Below, in pieces: positions 1 to 8,590 of a DNA stretch of 64,000 nt (the stretch's first letter is position 1; each line of letters opens with the position of its first letter). The stretch comes from CAYNJF01 sp964397555 (GTDB taxonomy: Bacteria > Pseudomonadota > Gammaproteobacteria > Berkiellales > Berkiellaceae): positions 1 to 64,000 of the forward strand of contig CAYNJF010000001.1 of assembly GCA_964397555.1 (NCBI GenBank). Direction: 5' to 3'. The position numbers and the translations under genes were made by a program. The notes beneath the pieces are model-generated. The model searched no databases. It saw nothing but the letters and a program-made list of their open reading frames with translations, and had not been told where the DNA came from.

Positions 1-1
1 T

Positions 2-3000
2 CATCCAGATGGTAATGGGACCAACACCACAACTTTTGATTCTGATTTAATCCAGTTGACGTTGTCTGCTGAGATTACCGATGGCGATGATGACACTGCT
101 CAGGCCACCCAAACCATCGACATCGGCTCAACCTTTACCATTGTCGATGATATTCCAACCGCTGATGTGGGATGCGTTAAAATTGATGCGAGTGCTCCCA
201 AGCCTTTCAACTTTGTTTTCGTGATTGACTCTTCGGGCTCGATGGATGACCCCATTAACGGAACCCAGCGCATCATTGAAGTAAAAAATGCGTTAAATGA
301 AACGGATGGGTTAATTGACCGCATTGTTAACGAAACCTCTGATTATCAAATCACCATCATTGATTTTGCTAGGAACGCCTCTCAACCTGAAGTCTTTACA
401 AGCGATGATGATGTTCAAGACATCAAAAACTTCATTGATGATATTGATACAGGCGGCTCTACTAATTACGAAGCGGCTATTGATCGTGCCACAGAGGTTA
501 TCCTTAATGACGCAGCCAATGCGGACTTAGATGATTTCCAAGATGTTGTATACTTCTTATCTGATGGAGTTCCACAACCTGATAGTGCTGCCTTGGATGA
601 CGATGGTGCAGCATGGCGAGATTTGCTTTTAACCAATAATATTGCTTCGATTGCCGTTGATGTACTCTCCAACAATGCTGCAGCCCAGCAGGAACTGCAA
701 GAGCTTGTAGAAGATGATGTCCCTGGCAGTGAGTTCGTGATCATCGACGACCTTAGTAACACCGCGGATGCTTTCAACTTCACATTCTTAGAAAACTCAT
801 TTGATGGTGATATTGTTAGCGATGCCAACGTAGACATTGGTAATGACCAAGGCTTCATGTTAGTTAGCATCGCCTACCAATTTACGGGACCTGATGCAGC
901 GAATGATGCGAGTAATTACATCAGCCAATCCGGCATAACCGCTTCAGTGAACATGGTTGGCCCTCAAGAAGTCCTTGTGGTCATTGATGATTTCAACCAA
1001 GTGATTAATACCCCAGCCGGAGGACGAATTGAAAATCTAAGCATGGATGGCACCTATACCTACTTCGCGCCTACGTTACAAGGAACCGATACCGCCAGAG
1101 ATGACTTTTATTTCACCTTTAAAGATGCTGATGTAGACTTGGTCACCTCTAAACAAGAAATTAAGATTGAGCCTGATAATGATACTGATATCGGCAACCT
1201 CACACCTAAAGCCAATGGTGGTGATGCTGTTGTTGATGAGGCTGGCTTACTTGCCTCAAGAGGCACCAATGAGTCAGCGGGCTCCAATGCTGGCGATGGC
1301 TCGGACACTGACACACAAACCTTTACCATTAACGCCCCTGATGGCATTGGTGAACTTACCATTGATGGGGTTGTTGTTATTGAAAACAACACCTTCACCC
1401 CAGTCCAAATCAATAATGCCTCAGGTACGTTGACAATTCTCAGCTTTGATGGTGCGGACATGGCAGGCAACGTGAATGCGACCAGTGGTACCATTACTTA
1501 CCAGTTCGAGTTGGCCGATGATCAAAGCCATGCACCTGGTCAAGGCGACAACGCTGATCCGAGCGCAACCCGCTTGTTTACTGACTTCAATGTCGTCCTT
1601 ACCGATACGGACGATGATAGCTCGCAAGGGACTTTATCTGTACTGATTAAAGATGATACCCCCACCCTTGAAGTCATGAGCAGTGGCCAAGTAAGCACGT
1701 TGAGCGTGGATGAAGCTGATTTTGATACCGATGCGAGTGCCAATTACGCCAATAACTTCACGGTTGATGCAACGGCAGGAGCCGATGGGGCAGCCCCAGT
1801 TACTCAAAACTATTCCCTATCCATTAATGGTGGACCTGACAGCGGCCTGGTCGACAGCTTGACAGGTCAGCCCATTGAGCTTGTCCTTGTGGACAATCAA
1901 ACCATTGAAGGACGCACTTCAGGACCTGGGACTTCTCAGCTTGCCTTTACTCTCAACGTGGATGATGCGGGTAATGTCAGCTTTGATCAAGCAAGAGCTG
2001 TGATTCATCCTGATGGGAATGGTACGAACACCACAAGCTTCGCTGCTGATTTAATCCGTCTGAATCTAGAGGCTCAGATCATCGATAACGATGGAGACAC
2101 TGCATCAAGCAGTACCTTCATTGATCTGGGTTCAACCATCACCATTGTGGATGATATTCCTACCGCTGATGTTGGTTGTGTTCATATTGAGGAAAGTAGT
2201 CCTCGACCATTTAATTTTGTTTTTGTGATTGACAGCTCTGGCTCAATGGATGACCCAATTAATGGAACCCAGCGCATCATAGAAGTTAAAGATGCCTTAA
2301 ACCAAGATGGTGGATTAATTGACCGTATTGTTAATGAAACCTCTGACTATCAAATCACAATCATTGACTTTTCTAAAACTGCATCCCAACCTGAAGTCTT
2401 TACGAGCGATGATGACGTAGATGACATTAAAGGCTTCATTGATGATATCAATACAGGTGGTACAACTAATTACGAAGCGGCTATTGACCGTGCAACAGAG
2501 GTTATCCTCGATGACGCAGCGAATGCCAACTTAAATGACTTCCAAGATGTTGTCTATTTCTTATCTGATGGAGCTCCATTCCCAGATAGCGCCGCATTAG
2601 ATGATGATGGTGAAGCATGGAGAGAACTACTTTTAACGAATAATACAGCCTCTATTGCCGTTGATGTCCTGTCTAATAATGCTGTCGCCCAACAAGAACT
2701 TCAAGAGCTTGTTGGAGATGTGCCTGGTAGTGAATTTGTGGTCATTGATAATATTGGCAACACCGCTGATGCGTTCAATTTCCAATTTATTGAAAATTCG
2801 TTTGATGGTAATTTAATCAACGACGCGAGCATCGACATCGGCAATGATGAAGGCTTTATGCTAGTTAGTATTGGCTATCAATTCACAGGGCCAAATGCCG
2901 CTAGCGAAGCTAATGACTACCTAGATGAGTCCATGGTGGATGCTAACCTTGTGGTTGTATCTGCAAATGAAGTATTAGTTGAGATTACAAACTTCAACCA

Positions 3001-3180
3001 AGTCATTACAACACCACTAGGTGGTCGTATTGAAGACCTTAGCATGGATGGTACTTATACCTACTTTGCCCCCAGCATTGATGGAAACAACAATGCCCGT
3101 GATGACTTCTACTTTACCTTCAAGGATGCTGATGCTGATTTAGTCTCTTCCAAGCAGGAAATCAAAGTCACACCAGACAT
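2..3180 (+). repeat. In-gene tandem duplication of a 2004-bp VWA module
   Basis: The segment starting at nt 2 recurs from nt 2006 with a constant offset of 2004 bp (668 codons) through the VWA domain and the following region to about 3180. The two copies are clearly homologous along their length but have diverged, mostly at silent and conservative positions, so the duplication is not recent. Confidence 0.75.
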
Positions 3181-5467
3181 GGATACGACTCCAGATCCCA
3201 AAGATGATGGCGTGGATCCAAACGGCGATCAATTTAACGTGTATGAGCGTGGGCTGGACAATCCAAATGCCTTAGGTTCGAACAATGATCCTAACCTACC
3301 TGGCACACCTACCCAACCAGATAACATCATGGTGGAGGGAAATCTTTTTGATGATAACGGCAGTGGGCCTGACAATTTAGGGACAGATACCCCAACGGTA
3401 ATCTCTCAGATCCAGTTCAATGGGTCAACATTCACACCGAGTTCAGGGGTGATAACCATTGATACAGGCATTGGACAACTTGTTGTCTTCACCGAAGATA
3501 ATGGCGGCAATGATGCCGGTGATTTCCAATACACGTTAAACAATAATGATGACCACAGCGTCAATGACCTGGTCAACTTTGAAGACTTTGTTTACACACT
3601 TCGAGATGTCGATGGTGACACAGGCAGTGCTACGCTTCGAATCAACATCATTGATGATAACCCACAAGCCCTTGATGATCATGCGAGCGTTGATGAAACC
3701 GTCGATGGTAATCAAATGCAAGTTAAATGCATTGATTTTGAGTCTATCGACCCAGGTATCTATGGAAAAACCCTTGAAATCGATGGCTTAAAAATCACCG
3801 TTGATAACTTCAGCACATCAAACGACAGAGCGGCTATTTTTGATACGAATCTCGACAATACCCGTGATGATGACTTGGAGTTTGGACACGGTTGGGCTGG
3901 TGGCAACTTAGCCGGTGGGCCGAACACCATTAATAATGCTTTGGTCATCCAAGAAGCTAATGTGAATTCATCGCCAGATGATGAGGGCTCACAAAGCAAA
4001 AATAGTCAGACAGGTCGCATTCGACTTGATTTCCCAGAAAACATTGAAGCCTTTGGTTTTGACATTGTTGATCTTGAGGGCGATGATGGAGAAGACACTA
4101 CCATCACGTTCAGAGGAGATACCAACGTTACCATCACCTTAAATGAACTTATCACGCTTAGTGGCTCCAATGTGACCTTGGGTAACCGCTCCGCGAACAG
4201 CATCGATCTTGTCGAGCTGAGTGCCATTGATCCTCATTTAACGAATGTTGACCGAGTGGATATTCGCCTTGGTGGATCAGGTGCCATTGATAACATCAAA
4301 TACGTAGAAGAAGGCTCAGCGCCCGTTCGTGACACCGTCACAGGGAATGTCTTAGAGAATGATGTTGCTGGGGCTGATGGACCACTGACCATTACAGGCT
4401 TTGATTACTTCATTGCCCCAGGTCAAAAGGTCACAGGACAGCAGACAGGGTCAACCGTGACCACAGCGCTTGGTGGATTATTCTTACTCAACGCCAATGG
4501 AACGTTTGAGTACACAGCGCCTCTTGAGCCGGTCGATATGGACACTGAAGATAAGATTGAATACACCGTGGTCGATTCGGATGGAGATGTCAGCACCGCA
4601 CAGTTGACCATTACCGTTCAAGACAATGCCCCTGTTACCTTCTCTAGCTTTGCTCTCGTGCCAAGTGCTCAAGCAACGGATGATGTTCTGTATGCTTCAA
4701 ATGCTCATAACGATGAAGTGATGCAAAGCCTTAGGGATAATGATGTCAATGCCTCTGACGCATGGATTAAAGAAGTCACGATTGAGACGGATGACGCTGA
4801 GCAATTCATTGCTGAGCATGGTTTGACTGATTTAGGCGCCACGGCTTCACCGAATGCTTGGGACGTGCATATACCAGTTCCAGATCAAGGGTCCATTACC
4901 ATTCCATTACCTAATGGCGGGGAAATGAGCATTGATAAGCATGGTGACTATACGTTCAAGGCTGGTAATCTAACCCTCGAAGGTCAAGAGCAAATAAGCT
5001 ATACCCTAGTGGACAATGGCACCGGCACGGAGACCATTGGACACATTGAGCTCAACATTGTCGATGATCTTGAGTTTAATCATCTTGAAGGAGACACCTC
5101 AGACAATACCCTATCCACAGAGGGAACTCATGGGGTTGTGGTCATGAGTGGTGATGAGGGGGATGACGATTACATCATCGAAGCCAATGACGCTAATTTG
5201 GATGTGATACTCATCCAAGATCTAAGCTTAGGCAAAAACACCATCACCTTCACGGGTGTCACCGAGAATGATGGGGTTGATGGACTCAGCTTGGAAGATG
5301 CCATCATGAGCTTCACTCAACATCAAGAGAACGATAATATAGTTGCCAAACTCCATTCGGGAACGCAAGTCACCATTGAAAACGCCGGTACGGTGAATGG
5401 CAATCAGGTGAGTGATCTCGAGCAGCACTTCCAAAACATCAACACGGACATAAACCTGCTTGGATAG
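2..5467 (+). CDS. Giant secreted adhesin (T1SS/RTX-like) with two VWA domains, 3' part
   Basis: The reading frame is open from the window edge, so the start lies upstream; a TTG at 56 is internal. The visible 1800+ residues are Asp/Asn/Thr-rich repeats of the kind found in large type I secreted bacterial surface adhesins. Two von Willebrand A domains lie at about nt 205-810 and 2209-2810, each with a complete MIDAS (DSSGSMD, then a Thr in the GGxTNYEAA segment, then LSDG), which normally binds a divalent metal and ligand. They sit in a module of about 668 residues that is tandemly duplicated (HPDGNGTNTT recurs at nt 2 and 2006). Modules ending in 'DDNPQA' or 'DNAPVT' type linkers follow, and the last about 130 residues resemble the VCA0849-type T1SS C-terminal region. 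I saw no classical GGxGxD nonapeptide array. Likely exported and surface-attached; the transporter is not in the window. Confidence 0.8.
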   Translation, partial: HPDGNGTNTTTFDSDLIQLTLSAEITDGDDDTAQATQTIDIGSTFTIVDDIPTADVGCVKIDASAPKPFNFVFVIDSSGSMDDPINGTQRIIEVKNALNETDGLIDRIVNETSDYQITIIDFARNASQPEVFTSDDDVQDIKNFIDDIDTGGSTNYEAAIDRATEVILNDAANADLDDFQDVVYFLSDGVPQPDSAALDDDGAAWRDLLLTNNIASIAVDVLSNNAAAQQELQELVEDDVPGSEFVIIDDLSNTADAFNFTFLENSFDGDIVSDANVDIGNDQGFMLVSIAYQFTGPDAANDASNYISQSGITASVNMVGPQEVLVVIDDFNQVINTPAGGRIENLSMDGTYTYFAPTLQGTDTARDDFYFTFKDADVDLVTSKQEIKIEPDNDTDIGNLTPKANGGDAVVDEAGLLASRGTNESAGSNAGDGSDTDTQTFTINAPDGIGELTIDGVVVIENNTFTPVQINNASGTLTILSFDGADMAGNVNATSGTITYQFELADDQSHAPGQGDNADPSATRLFTDFNVVLTDTDDDSSQGTLSVLIKDDTPTLEVMSSGQVSTLSVDEADFDTDASANYANNFTVDATAGADGAAPVTQNYSLSINGGPDSGLVDSLTGQPIELVLVDNQTIEGRTSGPGTSQLAFTLNVDDAGNVSFDQARAVIHPDGNGTNTTSFAADLIRLNLEAQIIDNDGDTASSSTFIDLGSTITIVDDIPTADVGCVHIEESSPRPFNFVFVIDSSGSMDDPINGTQRIIEVKDALNQDGGLIDRIVNETSDYQITIIDFSKTASQPEVFTSDDDVDDIKGFIDDINTGGTTNYEAAIDRATEVILDDAANANLNDFQDVVYFLSDGAPFPDSAALDDDGEAWRELLLTNNTASIAVDVLSNNAVAQQELQELVGDVPGSEFVVIDNIGNTADAFNFQFIENSFDGNLINDASIDIGNDEGFMLVSIGYQFTGPNAASEANDYLDESMVDANLVVVSANEVLVEITNFNQVITTPLGGRIEDLSMDGTYTYFAPSIDGNNNARDDFYFTFKDADADLVSSKQEIKVTPDMDTTPDPKDDGVDPNGDQFNVYERGLDNPNALGSNNDPNLPGTPTQPDNIMVEGNLFDDNGSGPDNLGTDTPTVISQIQFNGSTFTPSSGVITIDTGIGQLVVFTEDNGGNDAGDFQYTLNNNDDHSVNDLVNFEDFVYTLRDVDGDTGSATLRINIIDDNPQALDDHASVDETVDGNQMQVKCIDFESIDPGIYGKTLEIDGLKITVDNFSTSNDRAAIFDTNLDNTRDDDLEFGHGWAGGNLAGGPNTINNALVIQEANVNSSPDDEGSQSKNSQTGRIRLDFPENIEAFGFDIVDLEGDDGEDTTITFRGDTNVTITLNELITLSGSNVTLGNRSANSIDLVELSAIDPHLTNVDRVDIRLGGSGAIDNIKYVEEGSAPVRDTVTGNVLENDVAGADGPLTITGFDYFIAPGQKVTGQQTGSTVTTALGGLFLLNANGTFEYTAPLEPVDMDTEDKIEYTVVDSDGDVSTAQLTITVQDNAPVTFSSFALVPSAQATDDVLYASNAHNDEVMQSLRDNDVNASDAWIKEVTIETDDAEQFIAEHGLTDLGATASPNAWDVHIPVPDQGSITIPLPNGGEMSIDKHGDYTFKAGNLTLEGQEQISYTLVDNGTGTETIGHIELNIVDDLEFNHLEGDTSDNTLSTEGTHGVVVMSGDEGDDDYIIEANDANLDVILIQDLSLGKNTITFTGVTENDGVDGLSLEDAIMSFTQHQENDNIVAKLHSGTQVTIENAGTVNGNQVSDLEQHFQNINTDINLLG

Positions 5468-5484
5468 CAATTTCTTGTCCTCAT

Positions 5485-5509
5485 AGGTGGCGTAAGCCAC
5501 CTTTTTTTT
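5485..5509 (+). terminator. Rho-independent terminator of the adhesin gene
   Basis: Perfect 7-bp stem AGGTGGC / GCCACCT with loop GTAA, followed directly by eight T residues, 18 bases after the adhesin stop codon. Confidence 0.9.
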
Positions 5510-5566
5510 GCCTTCTCAATGGCAATGGTATAAGGTGAGTTCGCTTTTGTTGTTAGGAGAATGTGA

Positions 5567-5932
5567 ATGATAACTTGCCTTAAAAAATGCATGATCATGG
5601 GCGTGATGGCCCTCTCGGTTTTGGGTCTCCAGCAAACAGTCCAGGCATGCGAATTAAAAACCAACACCAGGAGCTCCTACCAAGTGCCTGTTGTGCTTTT
5701 TTCCACTCCTTGGTGCCCTTATTGCAAACAAGCAAAAGCCTTTATGGACGAGACCGGGATTAATTATACTGAGTGTGATCTAGAGGACTCCGAACTTGCT
5801 CAACAACGTTACCATGAGATCCAAGGCCAAGTTGTCCCGACCTTTGTCATTGAGGACGAGATCATTGAAGGTTTTGATCCGCATGTGCTTATGGATGTGA
5901 TGGCCCAAAAACAACCTGAACTCTCTCTTTAG
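5567..5932 (+). CDS. Exported glutaredoxin-like thiol oxidoreductase
   Basis: A 121-residue protein starting at an ATG six bases after AGGAGA. Residues 1-27 form a signal peptide (basic start, hydrophobic core, VQA before Cys28). The rest is a glutaredoxin fold: CPYC active site at residues 50-53 after the first strand and the cis-proline segment VVPTF near 89-93. Classical glutaredoxins act in the cytosol with glutathione, so a secreted or periplasmic copy probably reduces or isomerises disulfides outside the cytoplasm. It overlaps the next gene by one base and is presumably co-transcribed with it; that neighbour is Cys-rich and a plausible client, which is inference. Cys28 sits after VQA, a poor lipobox, so a lipoprotein is less likely. 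Confidence 0.8.
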   Translation: MITCLKKCMIMGVMALSVLGLQQTVQACELKTNTRSSYQVPVVLFSTPWCPYCKQAKAFMDETGINYTECDLEDSELAQQRYHEIQGQVVPTFVIEDEIIEGFDPHVLMDVMAQKQPELSL

Positions 5933-6597
5933 TGCTTCGAGTCTTTTCTCTTTTTTGCATGGTGCTGGCCTCCAGTGTCCATGCGCTCCCCTTGACCATA
6001 AAAAACACGGCTCAAAAGACCTACGAAGGCCATCCATACACTTTCTTTTGCCACCAACCAATCGATGAACAAGGGTTTGTTTGGGCAAAGAGTTGCCCCG
6101 GATGCCCACCAACTCAAGTCAAGGCGCAATGGATGCATCTGGTCCCTTTAAAAAAAATTGCGCAAAACCGAGCCTGTTATTTAAGTAAGATTTGTCAGGA
6201 CAAGCATGGAAAGCCATTCAAAGGGATCCGCTGCTGTCATCAACAGGATGCTGAGTTTAAGCGAGCCGCTTCTGATGTGTACAATCTAGCTTTAGAAGCG
6301 CCTGCGCTGATTAAAATACATAAGTCGTCAACCTTGATGGCCCTTAGTCGAAGCTCACTGCCGTTTGAGTGTGACTTCAACGTTGCCACTCACCCTAAGC
6401 GCTATGATCCCCCTGATTATGCCAAAGCGGCCTTAGCAAGAGCGCACCTTTACATGCATGAGCATTATCATGTCCATCTTGATGAGAGTGAGCTTGAGAG
6501 TTATCGAATATGGGCCCACTTAAGTCCAATGAGCCCACAGGAGAAACAGCGACTAACGATTGCAACCAAACAACACTACGCAGCTTTTAAGGACTGA
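5932..6597 (+). CDS. Secreted endonuclease I (EndA/Dns) family protein with divergent active site
   Basis: A 221-residue protein starting at a GTG that overlaps the upstream stop codon by one base. A signal peptide covers about residues 1-18 (cut after VHA). The endonuclease I pattern is visible: WxHxVP near 67-72, the CCHQQDAEFKRAASDxYNL block at 101-119, ECDF near 146-149, then A-ARxxLYM and an E-rich helix. EndA/Vvn enzymes degrade extracellular DNA with a WEH motif and a GEVNGDR metal loop. Here the Glu before His69 is Met, and the loop reads roughly APALIKIHKSS, so metal-binding Glu and Asn are not recognisable. It may be inactive or use other ligands. The 3' end overlaps the convergent gene by 22 bases. 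Confidence 0.7.
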   Translation: MLRVFSLFCMVLASSVHALPLTIKNTAQKTYEGHPYTFFCHQPIDEQGFVWAKSCPGCPPTQVKAQWMHLVPLKKIAQNRACYLSKICQDKHGKPFKGIRCCHQQDAEFKRAASDVYNLALEAPALIKIHKSSTLMALSRSSLPFECDFNVATHPKRYDPPDYAKAALARAHLYMHEHYHVHLDESELESYRIWAHLSPMSPQEKQRLTIATKQHYAAFKD

Positions 6598-7565
6598 TAA
6601 GTCCATTCATCGTAATAATTGTCCACTAAGTCTTGGAGCTTGAAGATCTCTTCGTTGTTCAAAATGCGCTCAAGCATGGATTTAAGTTCTTGGCACTTTT
6701 GAGCGGGCATTTTATAGAGACGGTACAACTTTTTAAGAGACTCCATGTCCCCATGAGTAGCTCTATCCGATAAATAACTTAAATGACGATCTATTTTACT
6801 AAAGGTGTGCTCGCATATTTTATCGTGATATTGAGAAAAAAAGCTTTGTAAGTGCGACTCAATTTGTGGCCCATGAATCTGCTCAATGATCCCTCTGGCG
6901 TGTCGATAAACATGCGCATGCGCCTCTTCTTTTAGACGTTCATTTAAAAGCTTGGCTAACTTTTGCGCTCGTTTTGCGTTTAATCGAGAACTTGCAGCAT
7001 TCGCACGAGTGACCGCATCCATGGCAACCAACATCATCGTTTTTGACAGAAGCCCTAAAAGCGCTCCGCCAGCAGCCCCAATCAGAACACTGGAAATGGG
7101 TTTGAGTTGTGCAAACTCAAAGGCTTGGAAATAAACCGCTGAAAAGGCGGCCAAAGCCCCCAAAAGCGACCCTAAAACAGTCTGACCTGAAAGCTGTTTA
7201 AAAAGAGCGCCAATCTCGCCCTGATACACAGGTGCTTTATCGGTGAATAATGCGATGGGGAGACCGAAGATGAAGGCCAGTGGACCAAAAAGGTACTCAC
7301 CCAAGTCTTTGGCTACTTCCTTGCCAATGGTAATCCCAGTCACAAGCTTGAGGGTGTCCTCAATCCAACTGTGCGCAAACAAGCGACCCAGTAGAGGAAT
7401 GTTTTTGAGAACCACATCATAACTAAACTCAAGCCCATTGGGGACGAAGCCGAGAATGTTGGCTGTGACGTCGGCCACCAGCGCCTTTACATACTTCCCC
7501 CATGCCATAAAAGGCCGGGGCTTCGCACTCGTCTCAACCTTATTCAAGTCAGTATTCTCAGCCAT
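6576..7565 (-). CDS. Hypothetical membrane protein, 329 aa
   Basis: No family recognised. The start ATG has AGGAGA four bases upstream. The N-terminal 25 residues are polar, residues about 88-110 and 130-185 hold hydrophobic stretches rich in Gly, Ala and Leu that look like two or three membrane segments, and the last 130 residues are a charged, probably helical cytosolic region (His, Lys, Glu-rich). There is no signal peptide. It is transcribed divergently from the ABC transporter downstream and converges with the endonuclease gene. The layout, a hydrophobic hairpin with long charged tail, is similar in outline to the two Ser-rich proteins at 27.7-29.3 kb, but no sequence similarity was noticed. 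Confidence 0.7.
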   Translation of the reverse strand: MAENTDLNKVETSAKPRPFMAWGKYVKALVADVTANILGFVPNGLEFSYDVVLKNIPLLGRLFAHSWIEDTLKLVTGITIGKEVAKDLGEYLFGPLAFIFGLPIALFTDKAPVYQGEIGALFKQLSGQTVLGSLLGALAAFSAVYFQAFEFAQLKPISSVLIGAAGGALLGLLSKTMMLVAMDAVTRANAASSRLNAKRAQKLAKLLNERLKEEAHAHVYRHARGIIEQIHGPQIESHLQSFFSQYHDKICEHTFSKIDRHLSYLSDRATHGDMESLKKLYRLYKMPAQKCQELKSMLERILNNEEIFKLQDLVDNYYDEWTYQSLKAA

Positions 7566-7623
7566 TTTTATCTCCTGTGTTCGTTAGCATTGTATACAGG
7601 GATGACTCAAGATGAAAACCGTC

Positions 7624-7656
7624 AAAACGCCAATCAGTTTGGCGTTTTGCTACAAT
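7624..7656 (+). promoter_or_regulatory. Inverted repeat next to a -10 box between divergent genes
   Basis: A perfect 10-bp inverted repeat, AAAACGCCAA / TTGGCGTTTT with a 5-base spacer (7624-7648), lies just before TACAAT (7651-7656), a good -10 hexamer 31 bases upstream of the ABC ATPase start. No convincing -35 is present, and the repeat occupies the -35/spacer position, so it may be an operator. Both flanking genes start here, so it is not a terminator of either. Confidence 0.4.
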
Positions 7657-7687
7657 GAGGACATCTATCGTTCAAAGGATAAATTTT

Positions 7688-8590
7688 ATGATAAAAGTCA
7701 AAAACTTGACCTTTGACTATCCAGGAAAGCGTGCCCTGGATGATGTCAGCTTTACCATTGAGCCAAACACCATCACGGCTCTGGTAGGGCCAAATGGGGC
7801 CGGTAAAACCACCCTTCTTCGATGCCTTGCTGCGCTTGAACCATGGACTCTTGGTCATATTGAGATTGATGGCATTGACGTCGAGCACTCCCCAAGAGAG
7901 CTCCACAAGATATGTCATTATCTCTCTGACTTTTTTGGGTTATATGATGAACTTACCGTAGAACAATCGCTGACTTTCATTGCCATGGGACGAGGGGGTC
8001 GAAACGTTGAGCCGTTGTGTCTTGATGCGGCGAAAAAAGTTCAGCTTATGGACTATTACGATAAGCCTGCCGGCTCTTTATCCCGAGGTCTTCGACAGCG
8101 TCTTGCCATCGCTCAATCCATTGTTGTCCCCCCAAAGCTCCTTATTCTAGATGAACCGGCTTCAGGCTTAGATCCGAAAGCTCGACATCAGCTCTCCAGC
8201 TTATTGCTTGAACTTAAAAATCAAGGGATGACCATCATTGTCTCTTCGCATATTTTGTCTGAGCTCGAAGACTATTCAACGCATATGTTGAAAATATCCG
8301 AAGGTAAGATTGTCAAACAATGCCAACTTGATGAGATTCAGTCCGTGAATAATCAATTTGAGCTTGTTTTAAGCGAAAGTCCCGAAGCATATCTTGAGTC
8401 ACTGCAATCGCTCGGGTTTATCATCACCTCGGTCAAGGCAAATACGTTGATGGTCGAGCTCTCTCCCACGATGGAGGCAAGTCAAGTTCTTAAACTTCTG
8501 GTCAACCACAACATTCCTGTGGTGAGCTTTTCAAAATCCAAACAAACCATGACTGAGGTCTACTTGTCAGATGGAGAGCATCATGATTAA
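7688..8590 (+). CDS. ABC transporter ATP-binding protein
   Basis: A 300-residue ATPase. I choose ATG 7688 over an upstream ATG because AAAGGAT lies seven bases before it. The single nucleotide-binding domain (first about 215 residues) has Walker A GPNGAGKTT, signature LSRGLRQR, Walker B LLILDEP followed by ASGLDP, and the H-switch in SSHIL. The remaining 85 residues are a C-terminal regulatory extension common in ABC-2 type exporter ATPases. It overlaps the next gene, a polytopic permease, by 8 bases, so the two form an export unit. The substrate cannot be told from sequence. Confidence 0.9.
   Translation: MIKVKNLTFDYPGKRALDDVSFTIEPNTITALVGPNGAGKTTLLRCLAALEPWTLGHIEIDGIDVEHSPRELHKICHYLSDFFGLYDELTVEQSLTFIAMGRGGRNVEPLCLDAAKKVQLMDYYDKPAGSLSRGLRQRLAIAQSIVVPPKLLILDEPASGLDPKARHQLSSLLLELKNQGMTIIVSSHILSELEDYSTHMLKISEGKIVKQCQLDEIQSVNNQFELVLSESPEAYLESLQSLGFIITSVKANTLMVELSPTMEASQVLKLLVNHNIPVVSFSKSKQTMTEVYLSDGEHHD

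Noticed and set aside
1..5467. CRISPR-like or DNA-level short repeats in the adhesin gene
   Set aside because: The repeats are diverged coding modules of about 2 kb and Asp-rich protein motifs, not short repeats with unique spacers.
5780..6138. Open frames of 69-110 codons antisense to the glutaredoxin and endonuclease genes
   Set aside because: They have no ribosome-binding site or recognisable product and lie opposite two well-supported secreted-protein genes.
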